Shown piece after piece: positions 39,063 to 49,154 of a stretch of 64,000 bases of DNA; position 1 is the stretch's first letter; each line of letters opens with the position of its first letter. The DNA is from Paenibacillus sp. P25 (GTDB taxonomy: Bacteria > Bacillota > Bacilli > Paenibacillales > NBRC-103111), in contig CP085629.1 in the NCBI GenBank assembly GCA_024704175.1, positions 496,001 through 560,000 of the forward strand, read 5' to 3'. The notes under the pieces are model-generated. The model saw nothing but the letters and a program-made list of their open reading frames with translations. It made no database searches and was not told where the DNA came from. Made by a program: the position numbers and the translations under genes.

Positions 39063-40199
39063 ATGAAAGCTGTAACGTATCAGGGCATTAAAAATATTCA
39101 GGTCAAAGAGGTCGCCGATCCCAAAATCGAAAAGGCGGACGATATCGTCATCAAGCTCACCACCACCGCGATCTGCGGCTCGGATTTGCATCTGATTCAC
39201 GGGATGGTTCCGAATATGCCGACGGATTACATCATCGGGCACGAGCCGATGGGCATTGTGGAGGAAGTCGGTCCCGAAGTCACCAAAGTGAAAAAAGGCG
39301 ACCGCGTGATCATTCCTTTCAACGTCAGCTGCGGGGAATGCTTTTATTGTAAAAACCAGCTGGAAAGCCAATGCGACAACTCGAACCCTCATGGAGAAAT
39401 GGGCGGTTATTTCGGCTATTCGGAAACGGCGGGCGGTTATGCCGGAGGGCAGGCGGAATATATGCGGGTTCCGTATGCCAATTTCGTACCTTTCAAGGTG
39501 CCGGAGAACTGCGAAGTAGCGGATGAAAAGCTGTGTCTGATCGCGGACGCCATGCCGACCGCTTATTGGTCCGTAGATAACGCGGGGGTTAAAAGCGGAG
39601 ACACGGTGATTGTGCTGGGTCGCGGGCCCGTAGGACTGCTTGCGCAAAAATTTGCCTGGCTCAAAGGAGCCAAACGGGTCATCGCGGTCGATTACGTCGA
39701 TTACCGGCTGGAGCATGCCAAACGGAACAATCAGGTCGAAACGGTCAATTTCGAGCAGGAAGAAAATATCGGCAATCATTTGAAGGAAATCACGCAGGGC
39801 GGGGCCGATGTCGTGCTGGACTGCGTCGGTATGGACGGAAAAATGACGCCGCTCGAATTTCTGGCTACCGGACTCAAGCTGCACGGCGGGGCGATGGGAG
39901 CCTTGGTGACCGCCTCGCAAGCCGTACGCAAAGGCGGTACGATTCAGATTACGGGAGCTTACGGGGCGCGGTATAACGGGTTCCCGCTGGGCGATATTTT
40001 TCAGCGGAATGTGAATATCCGTTCGGGGCAAGCTCCGGTCATTCACTATATGCCGCAGATGTACGAGCTTATTACGGAAGGCAAGGTCGATCCGGGCGAT
40101 ATCATTACTCATGTTCTGCCGCTGGATCAGGCCAAGCAAGGTTACGAAAAATTCGATACGAAAACCGACGGCTGCATTAAAGTTGTTCTTAAGCCGTAA
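39063..40199 (+). CDS. adhB: Zinc-dependent alcohol dehydrogenase AdhB-like
   Basis: Intact 378-residue medium-chain dehydrogenase. Catalytic zinc ligands in TAICGSDLHLIHG and IIGHEPMGIVEE; structural zinc cysteines in CGECFYCKNQLESQC; the NAD loop reads VIVLGRGPVGLLAQKFAWL. It resembles glutathione-independent formaldehyde/alcohol dehydrogenases. The gene lies between two small-protein/CotF pairs exactly as adhB does in the B. subtilis yra cluster, so expression in sporulation is likely. GGAGG precedes the ATG. Confidence 0.9.
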   Translation: MKAVTYQGIKNIQVKEVADPKIEKADDIVIKLTTTAICGSDLHLIHGMVPNMPTDYIIGHEPMGIVEEVGPEVTKVKKGDRVIIPFNVSCGECFYCKNQLESQCDNSNPHGEMGGYFGYSETAGGYAGGQAEYMRVPYANFVPFKVPENCEVADEKLCLIADAMPTAYWSVDNAGVKSGDTVIVLGRGPVGLLAQKFAWLKGAKRVIAVDYVDYRLEHAKRNNQVETVNFEQEENIGNHLKEITQGGADVVLDCVGMDGKMTPLEFLATGLKLHGGAMGALVTASQAVRKGGTIQITGAYGARYNGFPLGDIFQRNVNIRSGQAPVIHYMPQMYELITEGKVDPGDIITHVLPLDQAKQGYEKFDTKTDGCIKVVLKP

Positions 40200-40220
40200 G
40201 AAGGGGAGGCGACCGACGAC

Positions 40221-40412
40221 ATGTACTGCCTGCACGAAACGCTGGATTTACATGAAATTGCCACGTTCAAAACGATCTGCATGACCAAGTCCAAGCTGAT
40301 GCAGAAGCTGGTCTCGGACCCGGATTTAAAGCATATCCTGCAGCGGGATGTGCAAACATCGACCCTGCGGCTCAAGGAATTAAACGAACTGTTGTCCAAA
40401 GGCATTATATAG
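40221..40412 (+). CDS. Small spore-coat-associated protein, second copy
   Basis: 63 residues: MYCLHETLDLHEIATFKTIC followed by TKSKLMQKLVSDPDLKHILQ, a paralogue of the protein at 38463. GGGGAGG precedes the ATG; the CotF gene follows after 9 bp. Confidence 0.75.
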   Translation: MYCLHETLDLHEIATFKTICMTKSKLMQKLVSDPDLKHILQRDVQTSTLRLKELNELLSKGII

Positions 40413-40421
40413 GAGGCGCCT

Positions 40422-40718
40422 ATGAACACGATACTCGAGCATTTAATCGGGATAGACAAATTAACCGATCAGGTGATCGCAACGGATTTTTTGATTGCCG
40501 CGAAGAACGGCATCCTCAATTATGCCGTCGCGCTGACGGAAACGGCAACTCCGGAAATCAAAGAGGTGCTGCGCAAACAACTGGAAGAGGCCATCGCCAC
40601 CCACGAGCAGATTACGAATTACATGGTCATGAAAGGCTTCTATCATCCGCATGATGTAAACGAACAGCTGCGGCTCGATATGGCCAATATTCAAACCGCA
40701 TTGAATATCCCGTCTTAA
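40422..40718 (+). CDS. CotF-family spore coat protein, second copy
   Basis: 98 residues with the CotF core ATDFLIAAKNGILNYAVALT and VLRKQLEEAIATHEQITNYM, ending GFYHPHDVNEQLRLDM. Shorter at both ends than the copy at 38681. AGGAGGCGCC precedes the ATG. A terminator follows at 40748. Confidence 0.87.
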   Translation: MNTILEHLIGIDKLTDQVIATDFLIAAKNGILNYAVALTETATPEIKEVLRKQLEEAIATHEQITNYMVMKGFYHPHDVNEQLRLDMANIQTALNIPS

Positions 40719-40747
40719 GTCAGCCTGTCCGATGAATCCTGTCCGAC

Positions 40748-40792
40748 GAGCTTCTTCCGAGCATACGTGCGCATGCGGAGAGGCTCTTTTTT
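40748..40792 (+). terminator. Terminator of the coat-gene block
   Basis: GAGCTTCTTCCG pairs with CGGAGAGGCTC around an inner GCAT/ATGC stem, followed by TTTTTTG. Confidence 0.8.
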
Positions 40793-40874
40793 GTTGCCGC
40801 TGACCGCCGGTTTGATGTTACGATCAAAGCAATTTCGTACATAATTGAAATGAAATCCGCCAAGAAAGGCAGGT

Positions 40875-41975
40875 TTGCCTGTTATGAATACCCGAATGGA
40901 AAAGCTGTACGCTATTCTGGAGGAAGAGGGCTTGGACGCCGCTTTCATCACACTGCCGAAGCTCATCTACTACTTTACCGGCTTTTACACCGATCCGCAT
41001 GAACGCTTCCTGGCCCTGGTGTGTCCGAAGGGGGAGAATCCGTTCATCATCGTTCCGGCGCTCGATTACGAGAAGGCGGCGCGTGCTTCATCGGTCCAGA
41101 GGATCGTTGCCCATCAAGACGCGGAGAATCCATACGAAGTCCTGAGGCGGCAACTGGGGCGGGGAATGAACCGCATCGGCATCCAGGGCGAGCATTTGAA
41201 CGTGAACCGTTATCATGCGCTGATGGAAGCTTCGGCGGCTCAGGAAGCGGTCGATATGGAACAACGGCTGGCGGAGCTCCGGGTCGTCAAAAGCGATGAG
41301 GAGGTCGAGGCAGTCCGTCGTGCGATTCACTGCATTGAAGAAGCGGTCCATGCGACACTGCCGCTCGTGAAGCCCGGCGTAACGGAGATCGAGCTCGTGG
41401 CCGAATTGGAATACCGCATGAAGCGGCTGGGGGCGGAAGGGCCTTCGTTCGAGACGATGGTGCTTGCAGGGGAGAAGACCGGACTTCCGCACGGCGTGCC
41501 GGGGACGGATCCGGTCCGCGAGGGCGAGCCGCTGTTGATCGACGCCGGCGTATTTGTGGACGGCTATGCATCCGACCTGACCCGAACCTTCGCCGTCGGC
41601 GACATCGGGGACCGGCGCAGGGAAATCTACGCGGCGGTGCTAGAGGCCAACAGGCGGATGATCGAAGCCGTAAGGCCGGGCGTTCCCTTCGCGAGCCTGG
41701 ACGCGGCGGCCCGAAGCACAATTGAAGCGAAAGGGTACGGCGAATATTTCATCACCCGGGCAGGGCACGGCTTCGGACTCGAGATTCACGAGTATCCGTC
41801 GATTCACGGGAACAACCGGGACCTGCTCCGCGAAGGCATGGTGTTCACGGCCGAGCCCGGCATCTATATCCCGAGCCTGGGCGGCGTCCGGATCGAGGAT
41901 AATGTGCTCGTCACACGGGACGGCTTCGAGGTGCTGACCTCGTTTCCGAAGGAACTGACGGTGATCGGCGTATAA
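40875..41975 (+). CDS. M24-family Xaa-Pro peptidase
   Basis: Intact 363-366 residues. Creatinase-like N-terminal domain and pita-bread C-terminal domain with five metal ligands: LLIDAGVFV, ASDLTRTF, RAGHGFGLEIHE, FTAEPGIYIP and GVRIEDNVLV. It cleaves Xaa-Pro bonds or dipeptides in the cytoplasm. AAAGG suits a TTG start at 40875 better than the ATG at 40884; either is possible. It is transcribed alone and is not clearly linked to the coat genes. Confidence 0.9.
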   Translation: MPVMNTRMEKLYAILEEEGLDAAFITLPKLIYYFTGFYTDPHERFLALVCPKGENPFIIVPALDYEKAARASSVQRIVAHQDAENPYEVLRRQLGRGMNRIGIQGEHLNVNRYHALMEASAAQEAVDMEQRLAELRVVKSDEEVEAVRRAIHCIEEAVHATLPLVKPGVTEIELVAELEYRMKRLGAEGPSFETMVLAGEKTGLPHGVPGTDPVREGEPLLIDAGVFVDGYASDLTRTFAVGDIGDRRREIYAAVLEANRRMIEAVRPGVPFASLDAAARSTIEAKGYGEYFITRAGHGFGLEIHEYPSIHGNNRDLLREGMVFTAEPGIYIPSLGGVRIEDNVLVTRDGFEVLTSFPKELTVIGV

Positions 41976-42043
41976 CCAATGAGGCGCTTACCTGAAAAGG
42001 GAGCGCCTCTAAAGTGAATTTTAAAAGGAGACACATACGTAGG

Positions 42044-42159
42044 TGGGGTATCCACTGGAGGAGCGCCAGCGTTCGCCTTTGTTTGCGGGAAATATCCGCT
42101 GTTTAAGCGGCTTTAATCAAATTTCCTGCAAACAACAGCGACCGGAAGTGGATACCCCA
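42044..42159. repeat. 116-bp palindromic repeat, copy 2
   Basis: TGGGGTATCCACT (42044-42056) pairs perfectly with AGTGGATACCCCA (42147-42159); TTGTTTGCGGGAAAT pairs with ATTTCCTGCAAACAA leaving one bulge, and CCGCT/AGCGG forms the tip. It is the inverted counterpart of copy 1; together they flank a 3.7-kb segment with the coat genes and the M24 peptidase. The gap 41976-42198 holds nothing else recognisable. Confidence 0.85.
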
Positions 42160-42198
42160 CCGGCTCGGCAGTCGCATCTCTTTCACCCAGCGGCAAGG

Positions 42199-43034
42199 TC
42201 AGCCCTTGATCCCGGAGAACGTAATGCCGCTGATGAACGTTTTTTGCAGAAAGAAGAACAGCACGATCACCGGCGGCGTCATCAGGGTCGAGACGGCCAT
42301 CAGCGACCCCATTCGGTGCCTTTCTGGCTCTGGAACTGCTGCAGCCCGAGCGAGACCGTATATGACGTCTCGTTCGTCAAATAAAGCAGCGGCCCGATGA
42401 AATCCGTCCAGTTGCCCATGAACTGGAACAAAGCGACGGCCAGCACAGCCGATCTCGCCAGCGGCATCATGATCTGCAGGTAGATACGGAATTCGCTTGC
42501 CCCGTCGAGCCGGGCCGCTTCGCGCAGGGCGTCGGGCAGCCCCATATAAAACTGGCGCAGCAGGAAGATGTAGAACGGCACGCCGAAGAACTGCGGAACG
42601 ATGAGCGGAAGCGGGGTCCCGACCCAGCCGAATTTATTGAACAGGAGAAACAGCGGAATCATCGTGACCTGTCCCGGAATCATCATCACGGCGAGCGTGA
42701 GGTAAAACAGCGTATTCCGTCCGCGGAAATCGAGCTTGGCAAAACTGTAGGCGACCAAGGGACACGAAAGGACGACTCCGATTGTGCTGCATACGGTGAT
42801 CACCGTCGTATTTTTCAAATAAGTCCAGAAGGGGATATAGTCCACGGCGCGGCTGTAATTGCTCCACAGAAACGGCTTCGGAATCCATTCCGGCGGGAAC
42901 GTGAAGATTTGCGTCAGCGGCTTGAGCGATGTCGACACGAGCCAGATGAACGGGATGATAAAAAAGGCCGAAGCGGCAATGAGACAAATATGCGCCAAGA
43001 GGCGGCTGGTCTTCTTCATAATCAGCGGATTCAT
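42199..43034 (-). CDS. Carbohydrate ABC importer permease, MalG/AraQ type (one frame change)
   Basis: About 278 residues with six helices. The coupling loop is PDALREAARLDGASEFRIYL; after adding one G near 42312 (TEWG-SLMAVSTLM) the end is KTFISGITFSGIKG. GGAGGG precedes the ATG. Second gene of a pair of permeases behind the binding-protein gene at 44074; together with GH38 downstream of the regulator it suggests mannoside uptake. Confidence 0.9.
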
Positions 43035-43049
43035 TTCCGGTCCCTCCCG

Positions 43050-43986
43050 TTATTTGCCTTGGTAGTGCACCCAGCGTTTGGACGTTACGAAAATGACGGC
43101 CGTCAGCGTCATGACGATCACGAACAAGACCCATGCCATCGCCGAGGCATAGCCCATTTTGAAATAGCGGAATCCGTTCTCGTACAAATACATGACATAG
43201 AATGTCATCGAGTTAGCAGGAGTTCCCTGGCCTTTCGTCATCGTATAGGGGAGGGTGAACTGCTGGAAGGAGCCGATCGTGCCCATCACCAAATTGTAGA
43301 AAATCACGGGCGTCAGCAGCGGAATCGTAACGTTCCTCGTCTTCTGAAACCAGCTGGCACCGTCGATTTCCGCCGCTTCGTAATATTCCTCCGGAATATC
43401 GCCGAGACCGGCGAGATAAATGACGACCGCATGTCCGATCCCCCAGAGCGACATCAGGATCAGCGAAGGCTTGGACCAGGATTCGCTCCCGAGCCACGGC
43501 GGTCCCTCGATGCCGAAGTTGGCCAGAATGCCGTTAATGAGGCCGAAATTCGGATGCAGCGACCACATCCACAGGACGGCCAGGGCCACCTGGGGGACGA
43601 GCGTCGGCAGGAAGAAGATCGTCCGGTACACCGCCATGCCTTTGACCCGCATATTCAGCATCATGGCCAGCGCTACGCCGAAGAAGATGCTGAGCGGCAC
43701 GAAGAAGACGGCGAAATAAACCGTATTGTAGATCGATTTCCAGAACAGCGGGTCATGGAAAAGGTCCTTGTAATTATTCAAACCGACGAATTCACCGGGG
43801 CTGCAGGATACTGTAGGTGGTAAAGCTGAAATAGATCGAGGCGAACATCGGAACCGCATAGAAGAGCAGCAGTCCGATCACCCAAGGCGAGGCGAAGAGC
43901 CATCCGGTCAGGTTGGTGCGGTGAAAGGACTTTTTCTTCACGGCCTTGGACTCGTTTATGTGAACCGTATCGGCTGTTTTCATCAT
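43050..43986 (-). CDS. Carbohydrate ABC importer permease, MalF/UgpA type (one frame change)
   Basis: About 312 residues. Helix one is LFASPWVIGLLLFYAVPMFA; coupling loop PEEYYEAAEIDGASWFQKTR; end TSKRWVHYQGK. The frame changes near 43797 (TYSILQP-GEFVGLNNYKD). It lies 87 bp after the binding-protein gene and 15 bp before the second permease, in one operon. Confidence 0.9.
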
Positions 43987-44073
43987 GTCGTATCACCTTC
44001 CGATCTCGAATATACAAAGGCGAGGAGAGGACGTCTCTCCCCGCCTGGCGAGCGCTTCCCTAAGAAGCTGATT

Positions 44074-45387
44074 TTATTTGTACTTTTCCAGCGCTTTGTT
44101 GACCGTAGCGGTGACTTTGTCCAAGTTTTCCTTCGGCGTGCCGTTGCCGCGGGTGGCGTTCTCCGTCGCGGTGGCGAGCTCGTTCCAGAGCAGCTGACCT
44201 TCCGGAATCACCGGGCGGTTGCGCGACGTCGGAAGAATCTTGACGAATTCCTTCAGAATCGGATCGTCCTTATAGCCGAACTTGGCGTTGACCGAGTCGA
44301 TGACGGACATGCCGGAGTTCTGATTCAGAAGATACTGCCCTTCCTCTTTCCCCATAAATTCGAGGAATTTCCAGGCGGCGTCCACATTCTTGGCACCCTT
44401 CGGGATAATGAGCGACATGCCGCCGGACCAGCTTGTAAAATTGGTTCCAGTCGGCGTCGGGATGGGCGCGACGCCGTAATTGAGGTTCGGTTTGAACTTC
44501 TTGATGCTGGCCACCGACCAGTTCCCGTCGATTTTCATACTGATTTGGCCGGTGAGGAACGGATTCATCTCATCCGTACCGGCGGCGCTTGTAAAACCGG
44601 CGATATCCTCCACGTTATACTTTTTGGCGTAGTCGGTCATCCACTGCAGTGCCTGGACGATTTTCGGATCGTTGGCCGTAATTTTGCCGGAAGCGTCCTG
44701 GAACTCCCCGCCAAATGCCCAGCCCCAGCTGTACAGCCAGCCTTGCGAATACCAAGGGATAAACCCGATCCGCTTGAACCGTTTTCCTTCCTTGATCGTC
44801 AGCTTCTCGGCCGCCGCTTCCAGCTCCGCGATCGTCTTCGGCGGCTTCTCCGGATCGAGTCCGACTTCCTTGAAATGATCCTTGTTGTAGAACAGAAGGC
44901 GTGAGTCGGTGCCGAGCGGGATGGCGTAAAGCTTGCCTTTGTAGCTAGATTCATCCCAAGCAAACGGGTAGTAGAGCTCCTTTTTGATGCCTGATGCGGC
45001 GGCCTTCTCGGTGAGGTCGGTTAAAGAGCCCTGGGCGGCCCAGGAGCCGACCTTGAACCGGTCGAAGTAGGCGATGTCGGGCGGGTTGCCTCCGGCGACG
45101 GCGGTGAGCAGCTTCTGGTCGGAGCCTTCGCTGGACTCGGTGTAGACAAGCTTCAATTTGATTTTTGGGTTTTTCTCCTCGAAGGCTTTCACGACCCGGT
45201 TCATATTGTCCAAGTCGATTTGGCCGGTAAGGCCGTGCCAGAAGGTGACGGTCGTCACGTCCCCGGATGATGCTGAAGACTTATCGCCTCCAGATGCCGG
45301 TGCGGATGATGAGCAAGCGCTTGCAAGTAAAGAAACGGCTATAACGGATAGAAGTGCAGGGTTTGAGAACCTTTTCAATCCTCTCAT
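44074..45387 (-). CDS. Sugar-binding lipoprotein, family 1
   Basis: Intact 437 residues. Lipobox VSLLASAC-SSS, then a Ser-rich linker and a family-1 binding domain: VTTVTFWHGLTGQIDLDNMN, GGNPPDIAYFDRFKVGSWAA, and EFMGKEEGQYLLNQNSGMSV. AAGGGGG precedes the ATG. First gene of the importer operon. No ATPase gene is linked, so an MsmX-type shared ATPase is expected. Confidence 0.92.
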   Translation of the reverse strand: MRGLKRFSNPALLSVIAVSLLASACSSSAPASGGDKSSASSGDVTTVTFWHGLTGQIDLDNMNRVVKAFEEKNPKIKLKLVYTESSEGSDQKLLTAVAGGNPPDIAYFDRFKVGSWAAQGSLTDLTEKAAASGIKKELYYPFAWDESSYKGKLYAIPLGTDSRLLFYNKDHFKEVGLDPEKPPKTIAELEAAAEKLTIKEGKRFKRIGFIPWYSQGWLYSWGWAFGGEFQDASGKITANDPKIVQALQWMTDYAKKYNVEDIAGFTSAAGTDEMNPFLTGQISMKIDGNWSVASIKKFKPNLNYGVAPIPTPTGTNFTSWSGGMSLIIPKGAKNVDAAWKFLEFMGKEEGQYLLNQNSGMSVIDSVNAKFGYKDDPILKEFVKILPTSRNRPVIPEGQLLWNELATATENATRGNGTPKENLDKVTATVNKALEKYK

Positions 45388-45935
45388 GCATGAGTCCCCC
45401 TTGGGCTGGTTTTTGGGTTGACAGGAAAGTATGAGTTTCGTGAAAATGCGGTCCAAACGGCGGCGATCCCTCCTTGGTTCAAGTCAAACTGAAGGGCTGC
45501 AGGAAGCTGAAATGCTAGAAGGTTGTATGGCATTTATAGCCAATAAGAGGGAAAGCGGATCCGACAAGGGATGAAGAATGCAAAACAAGCAAGATGTGTT
45601 AGGATAGCTGCTGCCGGGAAGGCAAAGGCATTACGATGATGGCAACCGATCCGTCTATAAACGATATATTTAATATGGTTAAATAGGCTGGATTCGATCA
45701 CGATTAAAGGGATTGATTGGGAAATTTTCTCTGATTTAGCTTGGAACTTATTGTAGCACATGGATTTCGAGGTGGAAACTCTGAAAAAATGACAGATCGA
45801 CTGCGATTTTATGACTTTCACGGTCATTTTCAGGATTCAATAACATATTAAAGATATAGGATATATCATTATATGGATTAAAAAACCGATTCCTAACCCA
45901 TGGGATAAGGAACCGGTCTGGCCAGCGACCTATGC
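45388..45935. other. Gene-free AT-rich stretch upstream of the second sugar importer
   Basis: No credible gene. It holds the importer promoter, which I could not place with confidence, an orphan AAGGAGGGATC on the minus strand about 80 bp before the binding-protein start, and at 45885-45926 the terminator of the mannosidase gene. Confidence 0.5.
45885..45926 (-). terminator. Terminator of the alpha-mannosidase gene
   Basis: Minus strand ACCGGTTCCTTATCCC pairs with GGGTTAGGAATCGGT (G-U and one mismatch allowed), loop AT, followed by TTTTTAATCC. Confidence 0.75.
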
Positions 45936-48900
45936 CTAACGGATGATTTTCACCGATTTGATCTCGAAGGCGTCGAGGCTCAGGGGAATGTGTCCGCTAG
46001 GGTCCGCTTGAAGTATTTCTTCCGTTTGTTCCATCAGGTTCACGGTTTCGATCCGTGTGTAAGGCAAATGGATGGAAAGGGAGGCATGGGTTTTGCTTCC
46101 GGAGGTTTCGTACAGGCGAATAATGAGATCGCCGCTGTCTTCGGCCTTTTTCACGGCTTCGACCATGATGTTCCGGTTGGTCCGCTTCAAGCAGGGTATA
46201 GGCGGCAGGGCTTGCGGCTTCCCCGGCACTGCCGGCATGTACTGCGCGAAGGGGCATATTGAGCTCGTATCCCGCTTTGAAAATCTGCGCCTGTACAAAG
46301 TCCCCTTCATGCGGCAAGCAGTGAGTATACAAGTTCATGACAGGCGCGGTCGGCTTCGGGATCAGGATACGAAGGGTCGCGGAGCAGATGGATGTCCAGT
46401 TCGCCGCCCAAAGCGCGGAAGCCGTACTTGGAATCGTTCAGCGGCGCCGCCCCGTACGCCGGCTCGGATAAATCAATCCAGCGGTGAGCGCAGATCTCGT
46501 CGCGGGCGAAATCCCAGGAAGTATTACGATGGGTTGGGCGCTTCACATATCCGAATTGAATTTCGCAGTTCACCTGGTCCGTCGTGATATCGAGCGGGAA
46601 GGAGGCGCGCAGCATTGTGTCCGATTCGCGCCAGTCCGCCGCGGTTTGGAAATCGATTCGGCGGTCGCCCGTTGTCAGGATGATTTTTTGGGTTAACGAC
46701 GAATTCCCGAACCGGAAGCTTTGTTCGGCGATGGCCTGCGGGCCGTCTATGTAAAATTTGGTTGAACAGGGAATTAATGTTGTACAAGGTCTATCCCGAT
46801 AATTGCCCGGGAAATCCCATGCGTCTCCACCGGCGTCGTCATACAAGCGGAGACGGTTTCCGGTAAGGCCTGGCTGCAGCACTTCACGGTTTGCCTCCTT
46901 ATCAAAAATCGAAGCGATCGTCCCGTCGGAATGCAGCAATACGCGAAGAATATCGTTTTCGATACGGCCGTCTTCGGCTGTTAAGAATCCGGTATCCGAA
47001 TCCGCAGGTTCGGCATCCAGGTCAACTGCTTTGTACCCCATCGGAGGAACAGTGGCGCTGTACCAGCCTTCGTTCGTTTCGATCCATTCCGTACGCTCCC
47101 AAGGCAGGGAGTTGAAGAGGATGCAAGGTGCTTTCAGCCCAGAAACGTCGGCGGAAGCCGCGATCGCCTGATAACGCTCATCGATCAGCTTGTTCGTTTG
47201 CTTCAGCAGCTCGCCGTACCGCTCCAGCGATTCGTTGTACACCCGCTGGATGGATGAGCCGGGCAGGATGTCATGAAACTGATATAGCAGCATTTCCTTC
47301 CAAATCGTCTCCAGTTCTTCCTGGGGGTAAGGGACTGAGCACAAGCAAGCGGCCAGCACTGAGGCGAATTCCAGTTCGCGCAGCGCGATTTCCATCTGCC
47401 GGTTCGCCTTTTTATTCCGGGCCTGGGTCGTTAACGTTCCCTGATGCTTCTCCAGATAGAGCTCTCCGCGCCAGGTCGCATAGCGGCGGGCTCTCTCGTT
47501 CAGCCGATCGAGGAAAGCGATAGAGGACTCCTGTTCGACCGGCGGCAGACCGAGCAGGTTTCGTTCACGCCGCGACCGTTCCAGATGCTCTTCGCCGGGC
47601 CCGCCGCCCCCGTCTCCGATTCCGAACAGCATCAGGCAGCGGTCGGAAACGTTCTTGTCCAGATATTCCCGCTCGATCTTCACAAGCGAACGGGGTGCGG
47701 CCGGCGAATTGTAAGTGTCCTCCGGCGGAAGATGGGTGAGCACGCGGTCGCCGTCGATGCCTTCCCAGTGGAAGGTATGATGAGGAAGATCGTTGAACGT
47801 GTTCCAGGATAGCTTTTGCGTGACCATGTAATCGACGCCTGACCGCTTAAGCAGCTGCGGCAGGCTGGCCGAGTAGCCGAATATATCCGGAACCCAGAGC
47901 GAACGGACATCCACACCGAATTCCCGGAGAAAAAAACGTTTGCCGTACAATATTTGCCGGACCAGCGCTTCCCCTCCCGCCACATTGGAATCGGGCTCGA
48001 CCCACATCGCCCCCTGCACTTCCCACCGGCCTTCGCGGATCCGTTCCTTCACCTGGCTGTAAAGCGCCGGATACCGCTCCTTGATCCATTGGTAGAGCTG
48101 AGGCTGACTGGCTCCGAAAATATATTCGGGGTACCGCTCCATCATGCGCGGCGCGGTGGAGAACGTGCGGGCCCCTTTGCGGATCGTCTCGCGGATCGGC
48201 CACAGCCAGGCGAGATCGATATGCGCATGCCCGACGGCACTGACAGTAATCGTCGGATCTCCGCCGCGCTTGGCCAGCTCCGGCGCAAGCACGTCCCGCG
48301 CTTCCGCAGCCTGTTCCCCGCTCACGTCCGTGAGCTTTAAAGAAGCGTCATAAAGCGCTTGCAGCACTTGCGCTCTCCGGGAAGAGCTCTCGGGCAGATT
48401 CTCGGCCAGCTCCAGCAAGCACCTCAAAGTCATAGTAAAGTCGCCGGATTTCCTCGTGACACTCGGCGATGCTGGCTTCCTTCAAGGTCCCTCCTTGGTA
48501 CTTGCCGAACAAATCGTTGCAGCCCGCATCGCCCCACAGGTCGACGGTCTCTCCGCCGGCCGCGTGCTCCGCGAGATGAACCACCCGTTTCCCCGGCAGG
48601 CCAAGCCTTGAATCGAATTCGGAATTGACGTTCGTCAGCCCTTGGACCGGGGTGCCTTCATGATCAACGAGGCAGAGCTCCCCGTTAATGTCGATGAGCA
48701 GCACGACTTTCTTTCCCGCCGCCGACTCCGGCACCCGGCCTCTGAAGCGGAACCAGCCACAGTCCCAAAGCTTGCCCCAGGCGTCGCCGGGCTGCAGCGT
48801 AAGAGGCTCGCCGCTCTCCCGGCGGTCATAGGGAACCGGCTCAGGCGTTATCCAAGCCTTCACCGACAGTGGAGCAAGGGGCGTATAAATCTTTTGCTCG

Positions 48901-48953
48901 ATTTGTTTCTTGAGTGCATGAAGCGCTTTCGGATGAACTGGTTGATAAGGCAC
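45936..48953 (-). CDS. GH38 alpha-mannosidase (about three frame changes)
   Basis: About 1005 residues, a usual length for bacterial GH38. The N-terminal region precedes the catalytic domain, which starts VSAVGHAHIDLAWLWP (zinc His and Asp). The nucleophile Asp is in LWVPDIFGYSASLPQLLK, and the third zinc site histidine in YQFHDILPGSSIQRVYNES. The C-terminal beta domain follows. Frame changes near 48410, 46315 and 46190. Start GTG after AGGAGG. It would hydrolyse imported alpha-mannosides in the cytoplasm. It is divergent from the GntR/LacI-type regulator. Confidence 0.9.
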
Positions 48954-49154
48954 GGGACCATCCTCCTGACAGCATGAATTGGTAAATAAATCAAATATGT
49001 ATAATATATTATTTATTGGATTTGCTGTAAACCGTTTTAAACATGGTACCGTTCCCGTGATTCCAAGCGAAAGGGCCTGTTAAAGCTTGACATAAAAGCT
49101 ATATTTAATCTAAATTTATTACAGATCATATGGGGGATTGGGCGTGAGAGCTTC

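Noticed and set aside
38970..40235. 421-residue minus-strand ORF
   Set aside because: It lies wholly antisense to adhB, which has all family motifs; high GC third positions create such shadow frames.
42043..42384. 113-residue ORF at the second repeat copy
   Set aside because: It consists of the repeat plus antisense of a permease gene.
49025..49050. cre-like sequence GTAAACCGTTTTAAAC upstream of the mannosidase
   Set aside because: It has an extra base in the core relative to the cre consensus, so not called.
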